Shown in pieces: positions 18,164 to 26,814 of a stretch of DNA of 64,000 nt. Positions within the stretch are counted from its first letter, which is position 1. Each line of letters opens with the position of its first letter. This DNA is from an uncultured Flavobacteriaceae bacterium. Its GTDB lineage: Bacteria > Bacteroidota > Bacteroidia > Flavobacteriales > Flavobacteriaceae. Where the stretch lies: positions 1,751,178 to 1,815,177 of the forward strand of contig CALSTP010000001.1 in NCBI GenBank assembly GCA_943789305.1, read 5' to 3'. A program made the translations under genes and the position numbers. The notes beneath the pieces were generated by a model. It had not been told where the DNA came from, made no database searches, and saw only the letters and a program-made list of their open reading frames with translations.

Positions 18164-18188
18164 TACAAACTGATTTAGATAGTTTGTA
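18164..18188. promoter_or_regulatory. 8-bp inverted repeat upstream of the TIM-barrel gene
   Basis: TACAAACT (18164-18171) and AGTTTGTA (18181-18188) are perfect inverted arms with a 9-nt spacer, 41 bp before the start at 18229. The right arm contains TAGTTTG, close to a -7 box (one spacer base short). It may be an operator overlapping the promoter, or chance. Confidence 0.3.
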
Positions 18189-18228
18189 AATCACTTAAAA
18201 ACAATTATCTAAAGTAAAAAGCTACCGT

Positions 18229-19215
18229 ATGAAAAGAAGAAATTTTATTGCTAAAAGTATATTTTCAGGATTAGGTTTAAGTACAGTGGGTGCTTTAGCA
18301 TTCGATAATCTAAACTTGGATTCAAATCCATCGGAATGGGCACTGAACTCCAAGCCATTTTTTAAATTGTCTTTAGCACAATGGTCCTTGAATAAAGCAA
18401 TTCGCTATGAAGGAATGAATCCTTATGGGTTTGCAACAAAAGCAAAAGAATATGGATTTGAAGGTCTGGAGTATGTAAATCAACTTTATACAGATGTTAC
18501 AAAATCAAAAAATCAAGCTGCTGCACTTAATAAGTTTATTCAAAAAAACAATAAACTGGCAGCAGAGCATGAGCTTAAAAATCTTTTAATCATGATTGAT
18601 GGGGAAGGAGATCTTTCTGTCTCTTCTGCTACTGAACGTAAAAAAGGGGTTGATAATCACCACAAATGGGTAGAAACAGCGGCAGCAATGGGTTGTCATT
18701 CCATACGAATCAATCTTTTTGGTGTAACTGATCGAGATGCTTGGGTAGAAAATTCTTCTGAGAGTTTAACTGCCCTAGGTACCTATGCTGCCCAATACAA
18801 CGTCAATATTATTGTTGAAAACCACGGGTATTTATCTTCTGACGCTGGACTTTTAATGCAAGTATTAAACAATGTAAATCTTACTAATTGTGGTTCACTT
18901 CCCGACTTTGGAAACTTTTGTCTAGAACGAGAAGGAGGAGCGCGCTGGGGTGCGAAATGTATCAAAGAATACGATCGATATCAAGGGGTAAAAGAATTAA
19001 TGCCCCGTGCCTTTGCAGTAAGTGCAAAATCACATGATTTTGATTCAAAAGGAAATGAAATCCACACCGATTATAAACGAATGCTTCAACTAGTCAAAAA
19101 TGCTGAATTTAATGGCTATATTGGAGTTGAATATGAAGGTAGCATTCTGAGTGAAGAAGCTGGGATAATTGCCACAAGAGACTTGTTAATCAAAACTGCT
19201 CAAGAATTAAGCTAA
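18229..19215 (+). CDS. Tat-exported sugar phosphate isomerase/epimerase family protein
   Basis: A 328-residue xylose-isomerase-like TIM barrel. The N-terminus MKRRNFIAKSIF plus a hydrophobic segment is a Tat-type signal, so the mature protein should be periplasmic. Conserved metal-site segments are VENHGYLSS, LPDFGNF, AKSHDFD and IGVEYEGS, giving the expected Glu/Asp/His/Glu set. It is the first gene of a rightward run of five (TIM barrel, MFS transporter, Gfo/Idh/MocA, second TIM barrel, DUF1080) with spacings of 2-15 bp. Within a 3-keto-sugar route it could isomerise or epimerise a keto-sugar; the actual reaction is not shown by the sequence. Confidence 0.85.
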   Translation: MKRRNFIAKSIFSGLGLSTVGALAFDNLNLDSNPSEWALNSKPFFKLSLAQWSLNKAIRYEGMNPYGFATKAKEYGFEGLEYVNQLYTDVTKSKNQAAALNKFIQKNNKLAAEHELKNLLIMIDGEGDLSVSSATERKKGVDNHHKWVETAAAMGCHSIRINLFGVTDRDAWVENSSESLTALGTYAAQYNVNIIVENHGYLSSDAGLLMQVLNNVNLTNCGSLPDFGNFCLEREGGARWGAKCIKEYDRYQGVKELMPRAFAVSAKSHDFDSKGNEIHTDYKRMLQLVKNAEFNGYIGVEYEGSILSEEAGIIATRDLLIKTAQELS

Positions 19216-19230
19216 CAAAATTTAAACTTT

Positions 19231-20463
19231 ATGAATATTAAAACAAAATTTCAACTATCTCTTATGATGTTTCTCCAATTTTTTATTTGGGGAGGTTGGT
19301 TTGTAACCCTTGGGACTTTTTTAGGAAATAATTTAGGAGCCTCAGGAGCCGAAACTGGGATGGCTTTTTCAACGCAATCATGGGGTGCAATAATTGCTCC
19401 TTTTTTTATTGGTTTAATTGCGGATCGCTATTTTAATGCAGAAAAAATACTAGGAACTTTACATCTTATAGGTGCAGCCTTAATGTATTTTATGTCACAA
19501 GCAACATCTTTTGAGGCTTTCTATCCATTAGTTTTTGGCTATATGGTTGCCTATATGCCTACTCTTGCTTTGGTTAATTCGGTATCCTTTTTTCAAATGA
19601 AAGACCCAGCAAAAGAATTTTCATTCATTCGAGTTTTTGGAACCATAGGATGGATTGTTGCTGGATTGGTAATCAGCTACATATTCCATTGGGACTCTTC
19701 AACAGCTATTGATGAAGGGGCTTTGAGTAACACTTTCACTATGGTTGCAATTGCTTCTTTAACTTTAGGATTGATAAGTTTTACACTTCCAAAAACTCCC
19801 CCTTCTAAACCTGAGGGAAATGCTGTAAATATTTCCGATATTCTGGGATTAGATGCCCTTAAACTTTTAAAAGATCGTAATTTCTTAATGTTCTTTACAA
19901 CATCTATTCTAATCTGTATTCCTTTGGCTTTTTATTACCAACAAGCCAATCCTTTCTTGGTTGAATTAGGCATGGAAAACCCTACCGGGAAAATGACCTT
20001 AGGTCAAGTAAGTGAGGTACTCTTTATGCTTTTACTTCCTTTTTTCTTCAAAAAATTTGGATTCAAAAAAACACTCCTGGTAGGAATGTTGGCTTGGGCA
20101 GTTCGATATAGCTTATTCGCATACGGAAACGCAGGAGAACTTACATTTATGTTAATTATTGGAATAGCACTACACGGAATTTGTTACGACTTTTTCTTTG
20201 TTTCTGGGCAAATTTACACAGACTTCAAGGCAGGTGAAAAAATAAAGAGTGCGGCTCAAGGTTTGATTACCTTAGCAACTTATGGTGTTGGAATGTTAAT
20301 TGGATTTTGGGTCGCTGGAAAAATATCAGATCAATACATCCTTGAAGATGGAATGCATGACTGGGAAATTATTTGGATGCTCCCTGCTGCATTTGCAGTT
20401 GGAGTTATGGTACTGTTTATGCTGATATTTAAAAATGAAATTATTGAACTTAAAGAAGAATAA
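19231..20463 (+). CDS. MFS transporter, nucleoside:H+ symporter (NHS)-like
   Basis: A 410-residue inner-membrane protein with about 12 membrane segments, resembling the NHS family (NupG/XapB type) of the major facilitator superfamily; the N-terminal segment FIWGGWFVTLGTFLG is characteristic. NHS-type transporters are common in Bacteroidota sugar loci next to TIM-barrel and Gfo/Idh/MocA genes, so a sugar or oxidised sugar is more likely here than a nucleoside. It starts 15 bp after the first TIM-barrel gene and is followed after two bases by the dehydrogenase gene. Substrate identity is inferred from context only. Confidence 0.85.
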   Translation: MNIKTKFQLSLMMFLQFFIWGGWFVTLGTFLGNNLGASGAETGMAFSTQSWGAIIAPFFIGLIADRYFNAEKILGTLHLIGAALMYFMSQATSFEAFYPLVFGYMVAYMPTLALVNSVSFFQMKDPAKEFSFIRVFGTIGWIVAGLVISYIFHWDSSTAIDEGALSNTFTMVAIASLTLGLISFTLPKTPPSKPEGNAVNISDILGLDALKLLKDRNFLMFFTTSILICIPLAFYYQQANPFLVELGMENPTGKMTLGQVSEVLFMLLLPFFFKKFGFKKTLLVGMLAWAVRYSLFAYGNAGELTFMLIIGIALHGICYDFFFVSGQIYTDFKAGEKIKSAAQGLITLATYGVGMLIGFWVAGKISDQYILEDGMHDWEIIWMLPAAFAVGVMVLFMLIFKNEIIELKEE

Positions 20464-20465
20464 AA

Positions 20466-21599
20466 TTGAGTGATAAAATACGTTTAGGAATTTTAGGAGG
20501 GGGCGGAGACTCTTTGATAGGAGTTGTTCATCGAATTGCATCAAACATGTTTGATCGCTATCAATTGGTAGGAGGGTGTTTCAATCCAAACCCAAAGGAA
20601 AATAACACTTTTGCAGATCACATTGGAGTTCCGCTGAATCGAACTTATGATAGTTTTGACATCCTTATCGAAGAAGAGCTTAAACTTCCTATTGAAGAAC
20701 GCATGGAAGTAATTTCGATCTTGACGCCAAATTTTTTGCATTTCCCTATGGCAAAAAAACTCTTGGAAAATGGATTTAATGTAATTTGTGAAAAACCATT
20801 GACTACAACCTATTCAGAAGCATTAGAGTTGGAGGCCTTACAAAAAGAAAAACAAACTGTTTTTGCTGTAACCTACACCTACACCGGGTACCCCATGGTT
20901 CGTCAGATGAAAGACATGATTCGAAGAGAGGTTTTGGGTCCCATCCAAAAAGTAGACCTTCAATATTACCAAGGATGGATCAATCCTGTAATTCACGACC
21001 TCGAAGAACGGGCTAAGGTATGGCGTTTGGATCCCGAAAAAGGAGGAGCCAGTTGTTGTATTGGAGACATCGGAACACATGCTTTTGACATGCTCGAATA
21101 TGTAACCGGAATGGAAGTACAACAACTTCTTGCAGATTTAAATACACTTTACGACAACAACCCTTTGGATGTTGATGGAACCGTTTTAGTAAGAATGTCA
21201 AAACATTGTAAAGGGGTTATTCGAGCAAGCCAAATTGCTACGGCTGAAGAAAACAATTTTAGTGTTCAAATTTATGGAAGCAAAGGCAGTTTGAAGTGGC
21301 AACAAGAGAACCCAAATAGACTTATCTATCTTACAGAAGATAAACCGATGCAAGTTTTAAAACCCAGTCAAGCTTACCTTTCAGAATTTGCTCTGGAAAG
21401 CAGTAAAATTCCACCTGGTCATCCAGAAGGAATTTTTGATTCGATGGGGAATATTTACAACGGGGTTGCCAAAGCTTTACGAAACGAAAATCACGATGAA
21501 GGTGCTTACCCGACACTACATGAAGGAGTTCGAGGAATGCTCTTCATAGAAAAAGTTTTGGAGTCCCATTCAAAGGACAATACATGGGTGAATTTATAA
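20466..21599 (+). CDS. Gfo/Idh/MocA-family oxidoreductase (TTG start)
   Basis: A 377-residue NAD(P)-dependent dehydrogenase. The N-terminal Rossmann fold is marked by GILGGGGDS, the family signature CEKPLTTTYSEA lies near residues 98-109, and DIGTHAFDMLEY near 197-208 carries the conserved histidine. The only suitable start is TTG at 20466, two bases after the transporter stop. Enzymes of this family reduce or oxidise sugar hydroxyls, including C3 in 3-keto-glucoside metabolism, which fits the DUF1080 and GMC genes nearby. No signal peptide, so cytoplasmic. Confidence 0.9.
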   Translation: MSDKIRLGILGGGGDSLIGVVHRIASNMFDRYQLVGGCFNPNPKENNTFADHIGVPLNRTYDSFDILIEEELKLPIEERMEVISILTPNFLHFPMAKKLLENGFNVICEKPLTTTYSEALELEALQKEKQTVFAVTYTYTGYPMVRQMKDMIRREVLGPIQKVDLQYYQGWINPVIHDLEERAKVWRLDPEKGGASCCIGDIGTHAFDMLEYVTGMEVQQLLADLNTLYDNNPLDVDGTVLVRMSKHCKGVIRASQIATAEENNFSVQIYGSKGSLKWQQENPNRLIYLTEDKPMQVLKPSQAYLSEFALESSKIPPGHPEGIFDSMGNIYNGVAKALRNENHDEGAYPTLHEGVRGMLFIEKVLESHSKDNTWVNL

Positions 21600-21610
21600 A
21601 ATACTAATTC

Positions 21611-22663
21611 ATGAAAACAGTTAAAGGACCCGCTATCTTTTTAGCACAATTTGTAGACCAAGAAGCACCTTTTAACTCCCTTGATGGGATGTGCAAATGG
21701 GCTGCAAACCTAGGTTATAAAGGAATACAAATCCCAACATGGGAAACCTTTCTAATAGATTTAGACCAAGCTGCCGAGAGTCAAACATACTGTGATGAGC
21801 TTAAAGGAAAAGTCAATTCTTATGGGCTAGAAATTACCGAACTTTCCACCCACTTACAAGGACAGTTAGTAGCCGTTCACTCGGCTTATGACCTAATGTT
21901 TGATAACTTTGCGCCTGATGCTTATAAAAATAATCCGAAAGCAAGGACGCAGTGGGCTATTGAAACCGTTAAAAAAGCAGCCATTGCAAGTCGACGTTTA
22001 GGACTCGATGTTTCGGCTACTTTTTCGGGTTCACTTCTTTGGCACACGTGGCACCCTTGGCCTCAAAGACCAAAAGGTTTAGTTGAAATGGGTTTTGAAG
22101 AACTCGCAAAGCGTTGGTTACCCATCTTAAACGTATACGAAGACAATGGTGTAGATTTATGTTACGAAATTCATCCAGGTGAAGATTTACACGATGGGGT
22201 TACTTTTGAACGCTTTTTAAAAGCTACGGGAAATCATAAAAGGGTAAATATACTTTACGACCCTAGTCATTTTGTACTACAGCAACTCGACTACATTACT
22301 TACATCGACCATTACCATGAGTTTATAAAATCCTTTCACGTAAAAGATTCAGAATTTAAACCCAACGGTAAAAAAGGTGCTTTTGGTGGTTATGGAGACT
22401 GGATCGATAGAGCTGGAAGGTATCGATCGCCTGGAGATGGACAAATCGATTTCAAAACAATATTTTCCAAACTGACCGAATACGGTTGCGATGTTTGGGC
22501 AGTAATGGAATGGGAATGTTGTATCAAAAGCCCAGAGCAAGGTGCCCGTGAGGGAGCTCCGTTCATAAAGAACCATATCATTGAAGCTACCCAAAAAGTT
22601 TTTGATGACTTTGCAGGAGGATCTACAGATCCTGAATTTCTTAAAAAAATACTTAACCTTTAA
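21611..22663 (+). CDS. Sugar phosphate isomerase/epimerase (TIM barrel), cytoplasmic
   Basis: A 350-residue xylose-isomerase-like TIM barrel without a signal peptide. Metal-binding segments are CYEIHPGEDLHDG (Glu), YDPSHFVLQ (Asp/His), FHVKDSE (His) and VMEWECC (Glu). It lies 11 bp after the Gfo/Idh/MocA gene and 9 bp before the DUF1080 gene. Cytoplasmic barrels of this kind often sit beside Gfo/Idh/MocA enzymes and complete isomerisation or epimerisation of an imported keto-sugar. It differs from the exported barrel at 18229, so the locus seems to have one barrel on each side of the inner membrane. Confidence 0.9.
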   Translation: MKTVKGPAIFLAQFVDQEAPFNSLDGMCKWAANLGYKGIQIPTWETFLIDLDQAAESQTYCDELKGKVNSYGLEITELSTHLQGQLVAVHSAYDLMFDNFAPDAYKNNPKARTQWAIETVKKAAIASRRLGLDVSATFSGSLLWHTWHPWPQRPKGLVEMGFEELAKRWLPILNVYEDNGVDLCYEIHPGEDLHDGVTFERFLKATGNHKRVNILYDPSHFVLQQLDYITYIDHYHEFIKSFHVKDSEFKPNGKKGAFGGYGDWIDRAGRYRSPGDGQIDFKTIFSKLTEYGCDVWAVMEWECCIKSPEQGAREGAPFIKNHIIEATQKVFDDFAGGSTDPEFLKKILNL

Positions 22664-22672
22664 TCATTATTT

Positions 22673-23446
22673 ATGAAAAAATTGGTCTCAGTCCTATGTC
22701 TATCTTTTGGTCTAATTTCTTGTCAAGGAAATCCGAACAAGAAAAAAAATATAGAATCACAAAAAGTAAAAACCTCAAACGTAACTGAAGAATGGACTTC
22801 CCTGTTTGATGGTAAAACCTTTAATGGATGGCACCAGTACAATGGAGGAAGTATTGGTATGGAATGGGCAGTTGAAAAAGGTATAATGGTATTTAATCCA
22901 GAAGGAAACAGAGACTACGGTGATGGAGGTAGAAACATCGTTACGGATAATGAGTTCACTAATTTTATTTTATCGATAGAATGGAAGGTTTCAGAAGCAG
23001 GGAATAGTGGTATTTTTTGGGGTGTTAAAGAAGGAAAAGAATTTGGAGAACCTTATCTAACTGGTCCTGAAATCCAAATACTCGATAATGAACGACATCC
23101 TGATGCTTTGGAAAATCCCAAATACCATCAAGCTGGAGCGCTTTATGATATGGTCCAACCCACATCGGATGTATGTAATCCAGCAGGAGAATGGAATCAT
23201 GTATTACTGACGGTAGATCATAACAGTAACAAAGGAAGTGTAGTGTTGAATGGAACAGAAATTGTTACTTTTGCAGTGCATGGACCTGAATGGGATTCTC
23301 TAATTAAAGCTTCTAAATTTGGAAATAAAGAAGCTTCAAACTATGAAGAGGCTCCAAAGTTCGGGACATTTCGAACTGGAAAAATTGGTCTACAAGATCA
23401 TGAAGATCAAGTTTCTTTCCGCAACATAAAAATTAAAGAATTATAG
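22673..23446 (+). CDS. DUF1080 (3-keto-disaccharide hydrolase family) lipoprotein
   Basis: A 257-residue lipoprotein: signal peptide with lipobox LISC and Cys17, then a single DUF1080 concanavalin-like beta-sandwich starting at WTSLFDGKTFNGW. Inside are IEWKVSEAGNSGIFWG and GPEIQILDNERHPD, both standard for the family. DUF1080 proteins of Bacteroidota have been shown to cleave 3-keto-glycosides, the products of C3 oxidation. With the GMC/LacC-like pair and cytochrome c nearby, a periplasmic or surface 3-keto-glycoside hydrolase is the most economical reading. It is the last gene of the sugar operon, 7 bp ahead of yicC. Confidence 0.9.
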   Translation: MKKLVSVLCLSFGLISCQGNPNKKKNIESQKVKTSNVTEEWTSLFDGKTFNGWHQYNGGSIGMEWAVEKGIMVFNPEGNRDYGDGGRNIVTDNEFTNFILSIEWKVSEAGNSGIFWGVKEGKEFGEPYLTGPEIQILDNERHPDALENPKYHQAGALYDMVQPTSDVCNPAGEWNHVLLTVDHNSNKGSVVLNGTEIVTFAVHGPEWDSLIKASKFGNKEASNYEEAPKFGTFRTGKIGLQDHEDQVSFRNIKIKEL

Positions 23447-23453
23447 TAACTGC

Positions 23454-24311
23454 ATGATTACATCAATGACTGGGTTTGGAAAAAGTGAAACCTCAATTTT
23501 AAATAAAAAAATTGTGGTTGAAATCAGAACTCTTAACAGTAAAAATATTGATCTAAATTTTAGAGTCCCTCACATCTTTAGAGAATTAGAACCTCAACTC
23601 AGAGGTACTATCAGTGAACAATTGAATCGTGGAAAAGTAGATGTATCTGTTTACATAGAAACTGATAGCGGTTCCAATACCAAACACCTAAACAAAGAGG
23701 TTGTGAATGATTATATTAAACAATTGAATCAAATTCATCAAGGAGATCGTACGGAGCTTCTTAAAATAGCTGTTCGTTTACCAGATGCCCTTAGAACAGA
23801 AAAAGAAGATTTAAAAAAAGAAGAGAAAGAGGCACTAATAGAAGTTTTTTCATCAGCACTTGTACAAGTTAATAATTACAGAAAAAATGAAGGAGCCGCA
23901 TTAGAAAAGGATTTTAATCAACGTTTGGAGGTTTTGGAGAAACTGTTAAGAGAAGTTATCCAAATTGATCCTGAACGGAAAGAAAAAGTAAGTTTAAAGC
24001 TCCGAAACTCATTGAAACAATTGACTGTTGACATCGATCAAAATCGAATGGAGCAAGAGTTGATTTATTATTTAGAAAAATATGATATTACTGAAGAAAA
24101 AGTCCGGTTAGATAATCATCTTTCATACTTTAAAGAAATTATGAATCAAGATCAACCCAATGGGAAAAAACTCGGTTTTATCTCTCAGGAAATTGGACGT
24201 GAAATCAATACCATTGGATCGAAAGCAAATCATTCTGGACTTCAAAAAATTGTGGTTGAGATGAAAGACGAGCTCGAAAAAATAAAAGAACAACTCCTCA
24301 ATGTGCTCTAA
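23454..24311 (+). CDS. yicC: YicC family protein (endoribonuclease-like)
   Basis: A 285-residue protein of the YicC family, recognised by the N-terminal MITSMTGFGKSE and the C-terminal region with GKKLGFISQEIGREINTIGSKAN. Members have been linked to RNA turnover as endoribonucleases. It is followed immediately by gmk without intergenic bases, the common bacterial yicC-gmk pairing. Only 7 bp separate it from the DUF1080 gene, so it may be partly co-transcribed with the sugar operon; I see no promoter box in the gap. Confidence 0.95.
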   Translation: MITSMTGFGKSETSILNKKIVVEIRTLNSKNIDLNFRVPHIFRELEPQLRGTISEQLNRGKVDVSVYIETDSGSNTKHLNKEVVNDYIKQLNQIHQGDRTELLKIAVRLPDALRTEKEDLKKEEKEALIEVFSSALVQVNNYRKNEGAALEKDFNQRLEVLEKLLREVIQIDPERKEKVSLKLRNSLKQLTVDIDQNRMEQELIYYLEKYDITEEKVRLDNHLSYFKEIMNQDQPNGKKLGFISQEIGREINTIGSKANHSGLQKIVVEMKDELEKIKEQLLNVL

Positions 24312-24881
24312 ATGAAAGAAGGTAAGTTATTTGTTTTTTCTGCACCCTCTGGTTCCGGTAAAACAACCCTTGTGAAACACCTCCTTTCTGAAAACTTACC
24401 CCTTGGATTTTCTATTTCTGCTACCTCTCGAAAACCTCGTGGGGAAGAAAAAAATGGTGTGGACTATCATTTTCTATCCACTTCTGATTTTCAACACAAG
24501 ATTAAAGAAAACGCATTTATTGAATACGAAGAAGTATATAATGGGGTTTTTTATGGGACCTTAAAATCAGAGATTGAACGCTTATGGAGTTTGGGAAAAC
24601 ATGTTCTTTTTGATATTGATGTAAAAGGAGGTATAAATATTAAAAAACAATATCCTCGAAACACTTTAGCTATATTTATTCAATCTCCCTCCAAAAAAGT
24701 GTTGGAAGAACGCCTTCGAGGAAGAAAAACGGAAAATGAACAAAACATTCAAATGCGATTGGCTCGTGCAGAAGAAGAAATGAATTTCTCAGTTAAATTT
24801 GATTCTGTCATCATAAATGATAATCTTGAAAAAGCCAAAAAAGAAGTAGTTCGTCAAGTTCGAAAGTTTATCGATTCCTAG
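24312..24881 (+). CDS. gmk: Guanylate kinase
   Basis: A 189-residue guanylate kinase converting GMP to GDP with ATP. The P-loop FSAPSGSGKTT lies at residues 9-19, the GMP-binding segment SATSRKPRGEEKNGVDYHF at 36-54, and the lid region RLRGRKTEN near 137-145. Length matches the family. The ATG directly follows the yicC stop codon, so translation is probably coupled. nadD follows 21 bp downstream but has its own promoter box. Confidence 0.96.
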   Translation: MKEGKLFVFSAPSGSGKTTLVKHLLSENLPLGFSISATSRKPRGEEKNGVDYHFLSTSDFQHKIKENAFIEYEEVYNGVFYGTLKSEIERLWSLGKHVLFDIDVKGGINIKKQYPRNTLAIFIQSPSKKVLEERLRGRKTENEQNIQMRLARAEEEMNFSVKFDSVIINDNLEKAKKEVVRQVRKFIDS

Positions 24882-24890
24882 CCAAATCAC

Positions 24891-24898
24891 TATCTTTG
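24891..24898 (+). promoter_or_regulatory. -7 promoter box (TATCTTTG) of nadD, leaderless spacing
   Basis: Exact TAnnTTTG match ending four bases before the nadD ATG at 24903. If used, transcription would begin at or within a base or so of the ATG. No -33 TTG is visible at the usual distance. Confidence 0.5.
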
Positions 24899-24902
24899 AT
24901 GT

Positions 24903-25484
24903 ATGAAAAAAATTGGGCTCTATTTTGGAACCTTCAATCCTATTCACATTGGTCATTTAATTCTTGCAAATAATTTTGTTGAAACAACTGATTTGGATGA
25001 AGTTTGGATGGTTATAACTCCCCAAAATCCGTTCAAAAAAAAAGATTCAATTTTAGATAATTATCACCGTTTGGAAATGGTTTACAAAGCCACTTTCGAC
25101 TATCCAAAACTAAAACCTTCGAATATTGAATTTGGTCTTCCTACTCCCAACTACACCATCAATTCACTGGTTCATTTGGTAGAAAAACACCCTGAACATG
25201 TTTATGTACTCCTTATGGGAGAAGATAATTTAGTGAGTTTTCCAAAATGGAAAAATTACGAACTCATTTTGAAGCACCATGAACTTTATGTTTACCCCAG
25301 AAAAATAAATCGATCAATTCCAGACCAATTCAAAAATCATCCTAAGATTAATTTAATAGATGCTCCATTGATGGAATTATCATCCTCTGCTATTAGAAGA
25401 GCGATCAAAAATGGACAAAACGTGCGTCCTCTTTTACCTCCGGAAAGTTGGGTTTACTTGGACGAGATGAATTTTTATAAATAA
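24903..25484 (+). CDS. nadD: Nicotinate-nucleotide adenylyltransferase
   Basis: A 193-residue nucleotidyltransferase of NAD synthesis that adenylylates nicotinate mononucleotide. The HxGH-type motif is GTFNPIHIGHL at residues 9-19, and the second family motif SSSAIRRAIKNG is at 159-170. The family length is about 190-215. It follows yicC and gmk, a usual flavobacterial order. The downstream glycosyltransferase is convergent, 9 bp away, with no terminator hairpin between the two. Confidence 0.95.
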   Translation: MKKIGLYFGTFNPIHIGHLILANNFVETTDLDEVWMVITPQNPFKKKDSILDNYHRLEMVYKATFDYPKLKPSNIEFGLPTPNYTINSLVHLVEKHPEHVYVLLMGEDNLVSFPKWKNYELILKHHELYVYPRKINRSIPDQFKNHPKINLIDAPLMELSSSAIRRAIKNGQNVRPLLPPESWVYLDEMNFYK

Positions 25485-25493
25485 TATATAACC

Positions 25494-26777
25494 TCAATCA
25501 AGGCATTTTTTAATCAAATCTTTAGTAAGACTCTCCCTACTCCACTTTTCAATTTCTGGGAACCCATTAAATAGTGTCTCCTTCTGCTCAATTATACGAT
25601 TAATAAAAGAAGTTATCCCCTCCAAATCATTTGAATTCAACATGATTGCACAACTCCCTTTTTCAATTAATTTTGCTGCTTCTGAATTTGTAGCTCCCAA
25701 AGAAAGTATAGGTCTTTGTGATGCAATATATTCCAATAACTTTCCAGAAATCATTTGCGTGTTGGCTCCCTCAAAGATAAAGTTCAACAAAAGATGGGCC
25801 CTTTTCATTAATATTATTGCCTCTTTGTGGTTCAAATAGCCGTGATAAATTAATTCTACTTTAGGTAAGGCTGCACGAATCTCTTCTATTATCTGTTTAG
25901 GAATATTCCCTGCAAGAGAAAAACGAATAAGATAATTCCCTTCTAGATTTTGCAATGCCTTTATTATCGAAGGATAGGATTGTTGATGTGTGAGCAAGCC
26001 AGTATAGACTATATGGAAAACATCTTCTGGAGGGTCAGATTTTATGCCGACCATAAGCTCAGCATCAAAACCATTTGCTATGGCAATAAATCTTTGGTTT
26101 GGTGCTTTTTGTTTTAAACTTCGATGCAAATCCCCACCTACAGTTGTTATAACGCCATTCGCTTTTTGGAGAACGTTTTTTTCTAATTGGGTATCCTTAG
26201 CTTGACTGCTTTGGGTTCTTTGCATTTGTTTGTTGTAAAAAATATCCGTCCAAGGATCTCTAAAATCTACCCACCATTTTATTTCAAATTGATCCCGAAG
26301 TTGTAATCCTGCCAAATGAGTGGAATGTGGGGGTCCTGTGGTAATTAAGTGGCTTATATTTTCTTCAGTTAATACTTTTTGTGCAGCCTTAATTGCGAAG
26401 GGCATCCATCCTTTTCGAGCATCAGGAATAAAAAAATTACCACGGACATAAGCAGCAAATTTCCCGAAAATACTTTTTGTTGGTACTTCTGCCTGAGGGA
26501 TACCTTCTTGAGCACTTCCAGAACTCAACCAAGAATATAAACGCAAGGGTTCACGTGTGCTGGTTTTGATAACCCTAATCTTATTAACTTCGTCTAATAA
26601 ACTAAGGTCAATTAGTGGATAAGATGCCTGCTTTTCATCTACGGTAATGACAATAGGTTCCCAGCCCAACCGCTGTAAATGTCTAGCAAAATACATCCAG
26701 CGTTGAACACCCGAACCTCCTGAGGGAGGCCAATAATAGCTTAAAATCAAAATTTTCTTCTGACTATCCAAATGCAA
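25494..26777 (-). CDS. GT4-type glycosyltransferase (TTG start)
   Basis: A 427-residue glycosyltransferase with the GT-B fold. The N-terminal segment ILSYYWPPSGGSGVQRW (residues 11-27) carries the Gly-rich acceptor-side loop of GT4-like enzymes, and the C-terminal half contains the nucleotide-sugar domain (GKLLEYIASQRPILSLG, about 342-358). No ATG is available near the N-terminus: an in-frame stop lies two codons upstream of the TTG at 26777, so TTG is the likely start. It stands alone, with a decayed lipoprotein gene upstream. The sugar and acceptor are unknown. Confidence 0.85.
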   Translation of the reverse strand: MHLDSQKKILILSYYWPPSGGSGVQRWMYFARHLQRLGWEPIVITVDEKQASYPLIDLSLLDEVNKIRVIKTSTREPLRLYSWLSSGSAQEGIPQAEVPTKSIFGKFAAYVRGNFFIPDARKGWMPFAIKAAQKVLTEENISHLITTGPPHSTHLAGLQLRDQFEIKWWVDFRDPWTDIFYNKQMQRTQSSQAKDTQLEKNVLQKANGVITTVGGDLHRSLKQKAPNQRFIAIANGFDAELMVGIKSDPPEDVFHIVYTGLLTHQQSYPSIIKALQNLEGNYLIRFSLAGNIPKQIIEEIRAALPKVELIYHGYLNHKEAIILMKRAHLLLNFIFEGANTQMISGKLLEYIASQRPILSLGATNSEAAKLIEKGSCAIMLNSNDLEGITSFINRIIEQKETLFNGFPEIEKWSRESLTKDLIKKCLD

Positions 26778-26814
26778 TTTTTATTGCAACAAGATACTAA
26801 AACTTTTAGGTTGC

